64,000 nucleotides of DNA from Coriobacteriaceae bacterium (lineage in GTDB: Bacteria; Actinomycetota; Coriobacteriia; Coriobacteriales; UMGS124), in the NCBI GenBank assembly GCA_019421015.1, contig JAHZGC010000001.1:1-64000 (forward strand), given 5' to 3'. The notes beneath the pieces were generated by a model. That model saw only the letters and a list, made by a program, of their open reading frames with translations. It did not search any database and was not told the DNA's origin. This document shows positions 24,376-32,489 of this stretch, piece after piece. Position numbers and translations under genes: made by a program. The number at the start of each line of letters is the position of its first letter. Positions within the stretch are counted from its first letter, which is position 1.

Positions 24376-25224
24376 CTATGCTCGGATGCAGCCTTCGCAG
24401 TCCTCGAACGTCCCCGGGTTGCCCAGCGAGCGCACGGGCAGGGGCGTAGGCAGCGGGCAGGTCTTGAACACCTGCAAAAAGTCCACGATGTAGTCGGCGG
24501 TGCCGGCCATCATGGCGTCGCCCCACTCCTTGCTGGCCGTCTTGGCGTGGTCGGGCCCGATCCAGCCGTTGGACGCGTAGCGGATGGCGTCGCGGGGGAT
24601 GTCGACGTGCACGCCCTTGTAGAGCACGCTGCTCCAGCCCGAGCTGGGCAGCTCGTCGCACACGTCGTTTACGATGCCCATCTCGCCGCGGTCGCCCTCG
24701 AGCTCGCTCATGTCCACGAGTGCGGGGTCAACGGCCAGCATGGCGCTGGTCTCCTCGCCCGCGCCGTGGCCGCCCTTCCACGCGGGGTTGATCTCGCCGG
24801 CCATGAGCCACCAGTTCATGAGCGCGCAGCGCGCACCCCGGCGGTCAAGCTCCTCGGCCACCTGCGAGAGCGGCTTGATGTTGGGCCCGTGGCCGTTGAG
24901 CAGCACGAAGTGGCGCGCGCCGTAGTCGTAGAGCTGGTCGCAGATGCGCTTGACCACGCGGTAGAGCAGCTCGTAGCCGATCGAGAGCGTGCCGTGGTAG
25001 CCCACCAGGTCGTCGCAGGCGCCGTAGGGGATCGTGGGGGCGATGAGCACGCCCGGGTCCTTGGCCTCGATGAGGTCGAGCAGGTAGTTGGGGGCGATGG
25101 TGTCGACGCCCAGCGGGTTGTGCCGGCCGTGCTCCTCGGTGGAGCCGATGGCCAGGATCACGGTGTCGTTGCCCTTGTCGAAGTAGCGCTTGACGGCGGG
25201 CCAGGTAGAGGTTTCGATGCGCAT
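24376..25224 (-). CDS. Creatininase-family amidohydrolase 2
   Basis: A 282-residue creatininase-family protein. Metal-site blocks are GSTEEHGRHNPLGVD near residue 27, LNGHGPN near 107 and GHGAGEETSAML further on. The start is ATG 25224 (MRIETSTWPA) behind GAGGAGG; a longer frame upstream is not supported. A -10-like TACAAT lies at 25265-25270 on the minus strand. It is about as similar to creatininase 1 as expected for diverged paralogues with the same architecture. The C-terminus ends in a short Cys pair, CEGC, not seen in creatininase 1. Substrate unknown. Confidence 0.9.
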   Translation of the reverse strand: MRIETSTWPAVKRYFDKGNDTVILAIGSTEEHGRHNPLGVDTIAPNYLLDLIEAKDPGVLIAPTIPYGACDDLVGYHGTLSIGYELLYRVVKRICDQLYDYGARHFVLLNGHGPNIKPLSQVAEELDRRGARCALMNWWLMAGEINPAWKGGHGAGEETSAMLAVDPALVDMSELEGDRGEMGIVNDVCDELPSSGWSSVLYKGVHVDIPRDAIRYASNGWIGPDHAKTASKEWGDAMMAGTADYIVDFLQVFKTCPLPTPLPVRSLGNPGTFEDCEGCIRA

Positions 25225-25329
25225 GGGTGGGGCCTCCTCACAAAGGTTGCGTGCGTGCGAGGCCATTGTAGGACTGCCGGGCGCGGGTTGCAGGGTCATA
25301 GAAGGTGCGCTGGGGGAGAAACCCGCGCA

Positions 25330-25462
25330 AATTGCGGAGGAGATGGGGAAGATGGCGTACCGTGCCGCGGAAGAGCGGTGCGCCTACAGCCCCTACTACC
25401 GGTTCGTGGAGTGCATTGCACGGACGTCTCTCACATCTCTGACCGACGCATTCGGGGCGTAG
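25330..25462 (+). pseudogene. Remnant of a TorD/DmsD-family chaperone gene
   Basis: The last 24 codons read SPYYRFVECIARTSLTSLTD followed by AFGA and stop. This closely matches the C-terminus of the complete TorD-family chaperone at 38895-39584 (SPYYRLVARIARATLASLAD, then ALGA). No start codon, ribosome site or upstream chaperone sequence remains. It suggests that another molybdoenzyme operon once ended here and was deleted. Confidence 0.6.
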
Positions 25463-25485
25463 GCCATGGAGTAATGCGGAAACGG

Positions 25486-25531
25486 TTGGCTGAAAGGCGT
25501 CGTTGGATATAATATGTACTACATTGAAGTA
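25486..25531 (+). promoter_or_regulatory. Promoter/operator of the RelBE-type module
   Basis: TTGGCT (25486-25491) and TATAAT (25508-25513) are 16 bp apart. An inverted repeat, GTACT-N7-AGTAC, spans about 25515-25531, overlapping the expected transcription start. Such a site is typical for autorepression by the antitoxin. Confidence 0.62.
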
Positions 25532-25552
25532 CGTTAAGGAGGTGTGGGCTAT

Positions 25553-25789
25553 ATGGCAATGCAGGCGACGGCAATCAGGTTTGCTCCAGAGGAGAAGACC
25601 TGGATTCAGAGCTATGCGGATTTTGTCGGTAAGTCTTTTTCGGATGTCGTGCGCGAAGCGGTGCTAGAGCTAGTTGAAGATGCGGCGGATATGCAAGCAT
25701 ACAACGATGCCCTGGCCGATGACGATGGGACCCGGTACTCCTTCGAAGCGGTTTTGGCCGAACTCGGCGGTGAGGGGGTGCACCCGTGA
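25553..25789 (+). CDS. RelB/DUF6290-type antitoxin
   Basis: A 78-residue antitoxin. The N-terminal half (ATAIRFAPEEKTWIQSYADF, then SFSDVVREAVLELVED) is a ribbon-helix-helix DNA-binding fold and the acidic C-terminus would wrap the toxin. The start is ATG 25553, with AAGGAGG ending 10 bases upstream; ATG 25559 is possible. Its stop overlaps the toxin GTG start (GTGA), so the pair is translationally coupled. Confidence 0.85.
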   Translation: MAMQATAIRFAPEEKTWIQSYADFVGKSFSDVVREAVLELVEDAADMQAYNDALADDDGTRYSFEAVLAELGGEGVHP

Positions 25790-26070
25790 GTTACCACGTG
25801 GTGTTTACCAAACGGGCAAAGAAGCAGCTTGAAGACATCCCTTCTAAGCAGCGGCAGCTGGTGCTGGCATGGATTCAACGCAATCTAGTGGGGTGTGAGA
25901 ACCCACGCTCTATTGAGGGGTCCAAACAAATCAAGGGCACTTCGGCGGGCTGGCGCTATCGCGTGGGCAGCTATCGCATTCTGGCTAAAATTGTTGATGA
26001 TGAGCTGGTGATTGAGGTTGTGCGGGTAGGGCATCGCCAGGGCGTTTACAGCAACCTTCCCGATTTGTAG
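25786..26070 (+). CDS. RelE/ParE-family toxin
   Basis: A 94-residue toxin with the RelE fold signature: HVVFTKRAKKQLEDIPSKQR, IKGTSAGWRYRVGSYRILAK and VIEVVRVGHRQGVYSN. The basic core and RVG.YRIL strand place it with RelE mRNA interferases. It starts at GTG 25786, overlapping the antitoxin stop by 3 bases. The LuxR 4 gene follows after 114 bp. Confidence 0.9.
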   Translation: MSYHVVFTKRAKKQLEDIPSKQRQLVLAWIQRNLVGCENPRSIEGSKQIKGTSAGWRYRVGSYRILAKIVDDELVIEVVRVGHRQGVYSNLPDL

Positions 26071-26184
26071 GATGCTTGCGCCGTGAGGAGAGCGGAGGCG
26101 CGCGAGCCCGCTTGCTCCCCAAGCGCCTGTCGCCGCCTTGCGCTACCATGGTCCCACGGTATCGAAGGGGGAGGGGGCGCGCTC

Positions 26185-27774
26185 ATGAACCACCGCACCG
26201 GCCGGGAGCCCTGGCGCGTTGCCGCGGGCCTTCTCGCCGCCGTTCGTCGCGACGTGCTGGCCATAGTGGGCTTCTCCGCATTCTTAGCGGTCATGAACTT
26301 TATGTTCTGGGGCGGCGCGTTCGGTGCGGCCGACCTTCATCCTTACGAGTCGGCCCAAATCTTCGCCTGGTACTCCGCGCCGAGCGCCGCCGTGATGGGC
26401 GCCGCCTTGGTGGCCCTTGCCGCCGCCCATGCCCGGGGGCGCGGCAAGCTGGGCCGGTGGCGCTGGCCTCTGGAGCTGGCGTCGTTTGCGGGGCTTGCGG
26501 GGGCTGTGGCGCTGGTGGCCGGCCTGCTGTCGATGGCTCAGCCGCCCCTGTGGGCCCTGGGGCTGGCGGCGGTGGTGAGCGCGCTGGGTTTGGCCTGCGG
26601 GTTTGCCGCTTGGGAGTGCGCCTTTCTCGCCATGGGGCCCGGGCGGGCGGCCACCGTCGTGGGCTGCGCGTGCCTGGTGTTCCCGCCCATCGTGATCGCG
26701 CTGCGCCCGCTGGCCGCCCTGCCGGCCTATGCGTGTGTGGTTGGGCTCGTGGGCCTTGCGACCCTGGCGCTGCGCGGCCCGCGCCTGGTGGAGAACCCCG
26801 CGGCGGCGGACGCCTGGCCTGTGGACCCCGCGCCCATGGGGTCTGCGCCGGTTGCCGACATCCCCGCAGGCGGGATTTTCGTCGCCGCCGGCCTGCGCGC
26901 CGTGGTCGCCTCCTACGGCACCGAGGTCGCCGGGTTCGCGGCGCTGGGGTTTGTGGCCGGCTTCACGCGCACCACATCGCTGGGCGGCGGTGCCGACACG
27001 CTGGCGGTTACCGTGGGGTCGCTGGCCTGCATGGTGCTCGTGGGCGTCCTGGTGCTGGCGCGCTGGTACGGTCGGGGGCGCGTCTTTGCCCCGGCGGCGC
27101 TCTATCGGCTGGCGTTTCCGGCGGCAGCCACGGGGTTCCTGCTCTTCGCGGTGGCGCGGTTGGGGTTCAGCGCCGCCTTCGTGTGGTTTGCCGACTTCTT
27201 CTTCGAGTTTATGCTCGTCGTGGTGGCGCTCGACGCGGTGGCCCGGGCCAAGGAGGGCCCCTTCGACGGCTTTGCCGCCTATTGCCTCTCGACCGGGACG
27301 GCCTTTGTTCTGCTGGCTCTGGCAACGGTGGTGGGCTGGGTCGCGCACGAGGCGCTCGCCGACGCGGCGGCGGTCTACACGACGGCCGTCATCGTGTGCG
27401 TGTATGCGCTGAGCATGCCGCTGCTGTTGCAGCTGCGCAGGCGCGCCCAGCGCGAGGGCGGGGAGGCGCAAGAGGGTCCGGGCGTGATTCCGGCCACCGC
27501 CCAGGGGGCCGAGGCCCTGCTGCGCAAGAGCCGTTCCCGGAGGATTGACGCGCTGGTGGACGCCCATGCGCTCACGCCGCGCGAGCGGCAGATCCTTGAG
27601 CTCACGCTTGACGGCATGGACTCCCCGACCGTGGCCGAGCGGCTGGGGCTCTCGGACAACACGGTGCGCACCCACAAGAAGGGGCTGTATCGCAAGCTGG
27701 GTGTGCATTCTAAACAGGAGTTGGCGGCGCTCGTGCAAAGTGTCGATAAAACCGCAGGTACATCTGTCAACTAA
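26185..27774 (+). CDS. Membrane-anchored LuxR-type transcriptional regulator 4
   Basis: A 529-residue one-component regulator. Twelve hydrophobic spans are countable between residues 25 and 440, then a hydrophilic linker, then the LuxR HTH (ALTPRERQILELTLDGMD, then NTVRTHKKGLYRKLGVHSKQE). The start is ATG 26185, with GAAGGGGGAGGGGG upstream; an upstream in-frame extension is Arg/Pro-rich and unlikely to be translated. It lies 172 bp upstream of the Tat-exported Old-Yellow-Enzyme-type reductase on the same strand, unlike the divergent layout of pairs 1, 3, 5 and 6, and probably regulates it. Confidence 0.9.
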   Translation: MNHRTGREPWRVAAGLLAAVRRDVLAIVGFSAFLAVMNFMFWGGAFGAADLHPYESAQIFAWYSAPSAAVMGAALVALAAAHARGRGKLGRWRWPLELASFAGLAGAVALVAGLLSMAQPPLWALGLAAVVSALGLACGFAAWECAFLAMGPGRAATVVGCACLVFPPIVIALRPLAALPAYACVVGLVGLATLALRGPRLVENPAAADAWPVDPAPMGSAPVADIPAGGIFVAAGLRAVVASYGTEVAGFAALGFVAGFTRTTSLGGGADTLAVTVGSLACMVLVGVLVLARWYGRGRVFAPAALYRLAFPAAATGFLLFAVARLGFSAAFVWFADFFFEFMLVVVALDAVARAKEGPFDGFAAYCLSTGTAFVLLALATVVGWVAHEALADAAAVYTTAVIVCVYALSMPLLLQLRRRAQREGGEAQEGPGVIPATAQGAEALLRKSRSRRIDALVDAHALTPRERQILELTLDGMDSPTVAERLGLSDNTVRTHKKGLYRKLGVHSKQELAALVQSVDKTAGTSVN

Positions 27775-27946
27775 AGGTCCTCTCAAGGTTCTGACCCTTG
27801 GGGTGTGAGGGGCCGCGCGGGGCTTCTCACCCTTGGTTGGGCAGTGACGGCCGCCCCGCGGCCTCGCAATACTGGCCTCGTCACCGGGGCGCGCCGCGTG
27901 GGGGCGCCCCTGGCAGCCCAACCCAATCGAGGGAGAGGAACGCATC

Positions 27947-30172
27947 ATGGCCAACAACCAGAACATCTCGCGCCGCACGTTCATGACCGGTGCCGGCGCG
28001 GCGGCCGTCGCCGCCTCCGTTGCCGCTGCGGCTCCGGCCGCGTTTGCCGCTGAGACGACCTCGGGGCAGGCCCAGCCTGCCGTCGACGACGGCCTGCTCT
28101 ACACGGCGTCGGTCAACCCCCAGCGCAGCGACTACCGCGGCGCCACCAAGGAGCTTTCCACGCTCTTCTCGCCCTGGAAGCTGGGCAAGCTCGAACTGGG
28201 CAACCGCATCTGCAAGTCGGCCGCCGGCAGCGCCACCTACCTCAACGGTCTTACCGACGAGCTGTTCGAGTACTACCTGAACTTCGCCAAGGGCGGCGTC
28301 CAGATGATCTGGATGGAGAACGTGGCCGCGTTGGAGCCCAGCCCCGAGACCGGCCAGATCACCGACGAGGCCCTGGAGTTCGGCCAGCGCCTGACCTCGG
28401 CCCTTGCCGAGTACGGCGCGCACCTGGGCTACCAGTGGGCTCCGTTCGGCGTGGACGTGAGCGAGGAAACCATGACCGTGGACCAGATCCACGCCATCCA
28501 GGACTCCGGCGTGGCCATAGCCCAGGGGCTCCAGACCATGGGCTTCGACGCCATCGAGATGAACGCGGCCGGCTTCAACCAGGGCGAGAAGTTCCTGAGC
28601 CGCTACCACAACACGCGCACCGACGAGTACGGCGCGGGCTCCATCGAGAACCGCGCGCGCTTCGTGACCGAGTGGATCGGCAAGGTCAAGGAGGCGTGCG
28701 GCGCCGACTTCCCCGTGCAGATCCTCATCGACTGCATCGAGGACAACGACAACCTCGACAACAACGCCACCCTCATGAACCTCGACAACACGGTGACGCG
28801 CCCGCGCAACAAGGTCACCACGCTCGAGGAGGGCATCGCGCTCGCCAAGTGCTTCGAGGCCGCCGGCGCCGACTCGATGCACCTGCGCCTGGGCCCGCTC
28901 AACAACCACCCGTGCCAGTTTGGCAGCGACCTGTACTTCATCCTCAACGGCATTGAGGGCGCCACGGGTTACGGCACCCAGTACGACTTCAGCAAGCACT
29001 GGCAGGGCCAGCTCATCGGCGACACGTCGGGCGCCGGCATGCTGCTCAACGTGGTCAAGCGGTACAAGGAGGAGCTGAGCATCCCCTGCGGCACCGTGAC
29101 CTACATGGACCCGGCCCATGCCCCCGACTTCTTCGAGGACGCCCTGGAGCAGGGCATGGCCGACTTCTACATGATGACCCGCCCGCTCACGGTGGACACC
29201 GAGTACGTGAACAAGCTGCGCGAGGGCCGCATCGACGAGATCGCCCCCTGCACCCGCTGCCTGCACTGCCACATCGGCGGCAACCAGCAGAACCGCGACG
29301 AGGGCTACTGCCGCGTGAACGCCCTCACCCAGCGCGTCATGACGCCCAACGGCCCGGCCACCTACGAGCTCCCGCCTGCCGAGGCCGCCAAGAAGGTCAT
29401 GGTCGTGGGCGCCGGCCCCGCCGGCATGGAGGCCGCCCGCATCGCGGCTCTGCGCGGCCACGACGTGACCCTGTACGAGAAGACCGGCGTCATGGGCGGC
29501 CTTTTGCCCTTTGCCAGCGCCGTTAAGGGCCCGCACGAGAACCTCGACGACCTGAACGCCTACCTGCAGCGCCAGTGCGAGCTGGCCGGCGTGCACGTGG
29601 TGCTCGACACCGAGGTCGACGCCGACCTGGTGGCCTCCGAGGCCCCCGACGCGCTGGTGCTGGCCTGCGGCGGCTCCCGCGTCGACCTGGGCTTCGACGA
29701 CGCCGGCTTTGCCGTGGTGCCCATCGAGGAGTTCATGTTCACCGAGATGGGCCCCAACGTGGTGGTCTACGGCTCCAACGCCCAGGCTTTCGACACGGCC
29801 CTGTGGCTCACCGTGCACAAGAAGCACGTGACCATGGTCACGCCCAGCTCCGTCAACGAGCTCGACAAGCAGCAGTCCCAGCACGCCATGCGCTTCATGA
29901 CGAGCGCGCTGTATGCCCTGGGCCTGCAGGTCTACGCCGGCTGCGAGATCGTGGAGGCCGCCGATGGCCAGCTCACCGTGCATTCCAGCGAGGCCGGCGT
30001 GGACTACACGCTGCCCTGCGACGCCCTGGTGAACGCCGCCGACATGGTGCCCAACACCGGGTTGCTCGACGAGGTCCAGGTGGCCGAGACCTACGCCATC
30101 GGCGACTGCGCCGAGCCCTTTAACATCGCGCTCGCCATCCGCGGCGGCAACGACGCGGGTCGCGCGCTGTAA
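27947..30172 (+). CDS. Tat-exported Old-Yellow-Enzyme / dienoyl-CoA-reductase-type flavo-iron-sulfur reductase
   Basis: A 741-residue protein with a Tat signal (ISRRTFMTGAGAAA, cleavage near AAFAAET), an FMN-binding TIM barrel (LFSPWKLGKLELGNRI; FDAIEMNAAGFNQGEKFLS), a 4Fe-4S site (C435, C438, C441 and C455 in CTRCLHCH..YC) and a C-terminal FAD/NAD(P) domain starting VVGAGPAGMEAAR near 486. This is the layout of 2,4-dienoyl-CoA reductase and BaiCD/BaiH enzymes, which are normally cytoplasmic and NAD(P)H-fed. Export would separate it from NADH, so a different electron source, or a repurposed second flavin domain, is implied. ATG 27947 follows GGGAGAGG. It is preceded by LuxR 4 and followed by a strong terminator. 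Confidence 0.9.
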   Translation: MANNQNISRRTFMTGAGAAAVAASVAAAAPAAFAAETTSGQAQPAVDDGLLYTASVNPQRSDYRGATKELSTLFSPWKLGKLELGNRICKSAAGSATYLNGLTDELFEYYLNFAKGGVQMIWMENVAALEPSPETGQITDEALEFGQRLTSALAEYGAHLGYQWAPFGVDVSEETMTVDQIHAIQDSGVAIAQGLQTMGFDAIEMNAAGFNQGEKFLSRYHNTRTDEYGAGSIENRARFVTEWIGKVKEACGADFPVQILIDCIEDNDNLDNNATLMNLDNTVTRPRNKVTTLEEGIALAKCFEAAGADSMHLRLGPLNNHPCQFGSDLYFILNGIEGATGYGTQYDFSKHWQGQLIGDTSGAGMLLNVVKRYKEELSIPCGTVTYMDPAHAPDFFEDALEQGMADFYMMTRPLTVDTEYVNKLREGRIDEIAPCTRCLHCHIGGNQQNRDEGYCRVNALTQRVMTPNGPATYELPPAEAAKKVMVVGAGPAGMEAARIAALRGHDVTLYEKTGVMGGLLPFASAVKGPHENLDDLNAYLQRQCELAGVHVVLDTEVDADLVASEAPDALVLACGGSRVDLGFDDAGFAVVPIEEFMFTEMGPNVVVYGSNAQAFDTALWLTVHKKHVTMVTPSSVNELDKQQSQHAMRFMTSALYALGLQVYAGCEIVEAADGQLTVHSSEAGVDYTLPCDALVNAADMVPNTGLLDEVQVAETYAIGDCAEPFNIALAIRGGNDAGRAL

Positions 30173-30194
30173 GGGCTCGCTGCGAGGTACGTTT

Positions 30195-30249
30195 GCGCGC
30201 CCCTGTTGTCCGGTGAGGGCGTCGGGGGCGCGTTTTTTTGTTTGAGAGA
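30195..30249 (+). terminator. Rho-independent terminator after the exported reductase
   Basis: GCGCGCCCC pairs with GGGGCGCG around a long loop and is followed by seven T, 23 bp past the stop codon. Confidence 0.85.
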
Positions 30250-30307
30250 AACACTGCCGCGCGGCTGGCATGGTAGGGCAAACTGTTTGTTTGCTCGGTT
30301 GCGTTGT

Positions 30308-30350
30308 CCGTGACAATGTCACGGAAGCGTGGGCGCCGTCCGTTTATAAC
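30308..30350 (+). promoter_or_regulatory. trxA promoter with CRP/FNR-class palindrome
   Basis: The palindrome CCGTGACAATGTCACGG (30308-30324) has perfect 7-bp arms. A -10 element TATAAC is at 30345-30350 with no clear -35. The centre of the palindrome is about 41 bp before the predicted start, the class II activator position. A Crp/Fnr regulator is encoded 0.5 kb downstream. Confidence 0.6.
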
Positions 30351-30445
30351 GGTGTCATGCAATACAGAGCCCCCTGCGTCTGGACGCCTCGGCTGCCCCG
30401 GCGCGGGAGGGGGAGAAACCCACGCGAACACGAAAGGACGCTGCC

Positions 30446-30754
30446 ATGTCTTCTGCCATCGCCGTTACCAAGGACACCTTCGAGTCCGAGGTCCTGAACT
30501 CTCCCAAGACCGTCTTGCTCGACTTCTGGGCGAGTTGGTGCGGCCCATGCCGCATGGTCGCCCCGGTGCTCGACGAGATAGCCGCCGAGCGCCCCGATAT
30601 CAAGGTCTGCAAGATCAACGTCGACGAACAGCCCGAGTTGGCCTCCCGGTTCCAGGTCATGAGCATCCCCACGCTCATGGTGGTGAAGAACGGCGCCGTG
30701 GTGAGCCAGTCGGCGGGCGCCAGGCCCAAAGGCCAGATCCTGGCCATGCTGTAA
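30446..30754 (+). CDS. trxA: Thioredoxin
   Basis: A 102-residue thioredoxin with the active site WCGPC at residues 31-35, the cis-proline in SIPTL at residue 75 and the usual length. No signal peptide, so it reduces cytoplasmic disulfides. ATG 30446 is preceded by AAAGGACG. It appears to be a single-gene unit with a CRP-type promoter and a GC-rich hairpin (about 30797-30835) downstream. Confidence 0.96.
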   Translation: MSSAIAVTKDTFESEVLNSPKTVLLDFWASWCGPCRMVAPVLDEIAAERPDIKVCKINVDEQPELASRFQVMSIPTLMVVKNGAVVSQSAGARPKGQILAML

Positions 30755-30879
30755 GCGCCCCGGGGTCCTGAAGCGCAGATTTTGGTGGGCCGCCCCCCTG
30801 TGCCCGCGTATGCGGCGCGCGTTTGGGCGGCCGGCCCCCAGCTCCTTCTCGGCCTTTGTGACGGCGCCTTTCGAGTTTT

Positions 30880-31539
30880 TTAGCTCGATGCAAGCATGCG
30901 GAGGCGTGCGGGGTCGGTCAGCTCGACGACCCCGCGGCTGAGCTTGACCATGCCCTCGTCTTGGAAATAGCGCAGCATGCGGGTCACCACCTCGCGGGCT
31001 GTGCCCAGGTGGTTCCCGATGGCCTCGTGGGTGGTCTTGAGGCGCGTCGTTTCGTCGAGCGCTGCCTCGTCGAGCAAAAACGCGGCGAGGCGCTTGTCGA
31101 AGCTCCTCCACATGATCTGCTCCATGAGCCACATGACGTCTGAGAAGCGGCCGGCCATGACCTCGTTGGTGTAGTTGGCCACCGCGGCGGACTCCTCCAT
31201 CAGGATTTTATACGCGCTCGGTGCGACTACCCATAGGTCGCTGTCCTTCTCGGCATCGATGGCCACGTCGAACTGCATGCCGCGCATGGCGCATGAGGCC
31301 GAGAGCAGGCAGACGTCGCGCTCGAGCAGGCGGTAGATGGTGATCTGGCGTCCCTCGTCCGAGAGAATGTAGGCCCTGAGCTGGCCCGATGCAACTATGA
31401 GCAGGCCCGTGCAGTCCGCCGACCCGTGGCCGAGCGCCGTGCCTGCCGCAACATGGCGCTGCGATGCGCCGCGCACGAGGCGCTGCTGCTGTTCGGGCGT
31501 CAGCTTGTCCCAGATGGGAAAGAGCTCTGCAAGGTCCAA
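30880..31539 (-). CDS. Crp/Fnr-family transcriptional regulator
   Basis: A 219-residue regulator with an N-terminal cyclic-nucleotide-binding-like beta-barrel (residues 25-115), a long dimerisation helix and a C-terminal winged HTH (THEAIGNHLGTAREVVTRML, residues about 168-190, then MVKLSRGVVEL). It lacks the four-cysteine FNR cluster motif; its few cysteines (in SADCTG, DVCLLSASC) are not in FNR spacing. It starts with TTG at 31539 behind GGGGGAA. The CRP-class palindrome at the trxA promoter is a plausible target. The signal is unknown; redox or haem sensing is possible in this setting. Confidence 0.9.
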   Translation of the reverse strand: MDLAELFPIWDKLTPEQQQRLVRGASQRHVAAGTALGHGSADCTGLLIVASGQLRAYILSDEGRQITIYRLLERDVCLLSASCAMRGMQFDVAIDAEKDSDLWVVAPSAYKILMEESAAVANYTNEVMAGRFSDVMWLMEQIMWRSFDKRLAAFLLDEAALDETTRLKTTHEAIGNHLGTAREVVTRMLRYFQDEGMVKLSRGVVELTDPARLRMLASS

Positions 31540-31585
31540 GGTTCCCCCGCTCTGCCGTCGTGCGGCGCGTTTTGCCGTGCGTGTT

Positions 31586-31622
31586 GCCGAGAAGCCCCGC
31601 TGCCTGCGCAGGGTTTCTCGGC
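31586..31622. terminator. Hairpin between the crp-family and DUF4430 genes
   Basis: GCCGAGAAGCCC pairs with GGGTTTCTCGGC with one mismatch around a 13-base loop. It lies downstream of the DUF4430 gene. The same hairpin, perfectly paired, occurs at 43983-44019 beside the second DUF4430 copy, so it belongs to the duplicated unit. Confidence 0.7.
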
Positions 31623-31678
31623 CGTATGCAGCCGCACGGCATCGACCGCTTGCCGGCCTTTCGCCGGCTTCCCAGTCG

Positions 31679-32179
31679 CTACTTCTCGGCCTTGAAGCTG
31701 TAGGTCGCGCCCGGCTCGAGCTCGGTGGAGTCCACGCCGGTCGTGGCGTACTGGTCGCCCACGTAGAGGGCCCAGTAGGCGCCGTCCTTGTCGTAGTCCA
31801 GGGTCTGGCCGTTCACGGTCTTCACGTAGAGGCCGTAGTCGCCGTCGTCGCCGGCGATGACGCCCAGGTCGAGCAGGGCCTCGCCCAGGGTCTTGGCGTC
31901 GGTGTTCACGGTGGCCGTGGTCTCGTTGCCGTCGGCGTCCACCACGGTGAACGTGAACTGCGTGGCGCCCTCGCCCAGGGTCGCGCCGTCCTCGAAGGTG
32001 CCGTTGGCGGGTGCGGCCGCCTCGCCTTGGCCTTGCGTGGCGGCGGGGGCCGGGCTGCTCGCGCTCCCCTGGTCGCCGTTCTTGCCGTCGTCGCATCCGG
32101 CCGTGCACAGCGCTGCTGCCGCAAACAGCGCGATGCAAAGGACGGACGCGAGCTTGCGTACTAAGCTGCTAGTCTCCAT
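31679..32179 (-). CDS. DUF4430 (transcobalamin-like) lipoprotein, copy A
   Basis: A 166-residue secreted lipoprotein. The signal peptide ends in ALCTAGCDD with Cys29 as the likely lipid-bearing residue. A Ser/Ala/Gln linker leads to a DUF4430 domain (residues 65-166: FTVVDADGNETTATVNTDAK, TLGEALLDLGVI, YWALYVGDQYA), the fold shared with the C-terminal domain of transcobalamin. ATG 32179 is behind TAAGGAG. A cobalamin riboswitch lies directly upstream, so a role in capturing cobalamin at the cell surface is a strong inference. The domain is almost identical to copy B at 44075-44596; only the N-terminus and linker differ. Confidence 0.9.
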   Translation of the reverse strand: METSSLVRKLASVLCIALFAAAALCTAGCDDGKNGDQGSASSPAPAATQGQGEAAAPANGTFEDGATLGEGATQFTFTVVDADGNETTATVNTDAKTLGEALLDLGVIAGDDGDYGLYVKTVNGQTLDYDKDGAYWALYVGDQYATTGVDSTELEPGATYSFKAEK

Positions 32180-32199
32180 CTTTGCTCCTTATCGAGTTG

Positions 32200-32446
32200 C
32201 CGGCTTCTCCCCCTGGGCCGGCCTTCGCGGCCCGTGGGCGGGGGCGTTTGCTGCACGGATGTTCCGGCTTGCGTGCTCGCGGCTGTTCCCCGGCCTTCTC
32301 AGGCGCGATCGTTCGCGCCCAATGGCCTGGTCCCCGCGCCTGCGGCGGCGCGGGTAGGGGTGCCGCATGGCGTGCGCACGACACGGCGACGGGCTCGCGC
32401 GGGACTCTCACCCGCTTCCCCATGCAACGCGGGCAGTTGTACCACA
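32200..32446 (-). promoter_or_regulatory. Cobalamin riboswitch, copy A
   Basis: Read on the minus strand, the 250-bp leader of DUF4430 copy A contains the B12-box segments GGGGAAGCGGGTGAGAGTCC and CGCGCGAGCCCGTCGCCGTG (near 32380-32421) and the downstream conserved block GCAAGCCGGAACATCC (about 32257-32272). Order and spacing fit a cobalamin aptamer. The expression platform probably lies in 32180-32235 around the ribosome site. The same leader is repeated at copy B. Confidence 0.85.
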
Positions 32447-32489
32447 CTTTTTGACGCGGAGTTGGCAAAGGGCGTATGTGGCTGGATGG

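Noticed and set aside
24122..24493. A 123-codon frame in the gap before creatininase 2
   Set aside because: It runs through the hairpin repeat and terminator and into antisense of the creatininase gene; no ribosome site.
27881..30322. An 813-codon minus-strand frame opposite the exported reductase
   Set aside because: Antisense shadow of a domain-rich, Tat-signal gene; its translation has no domain and a skewed composition.
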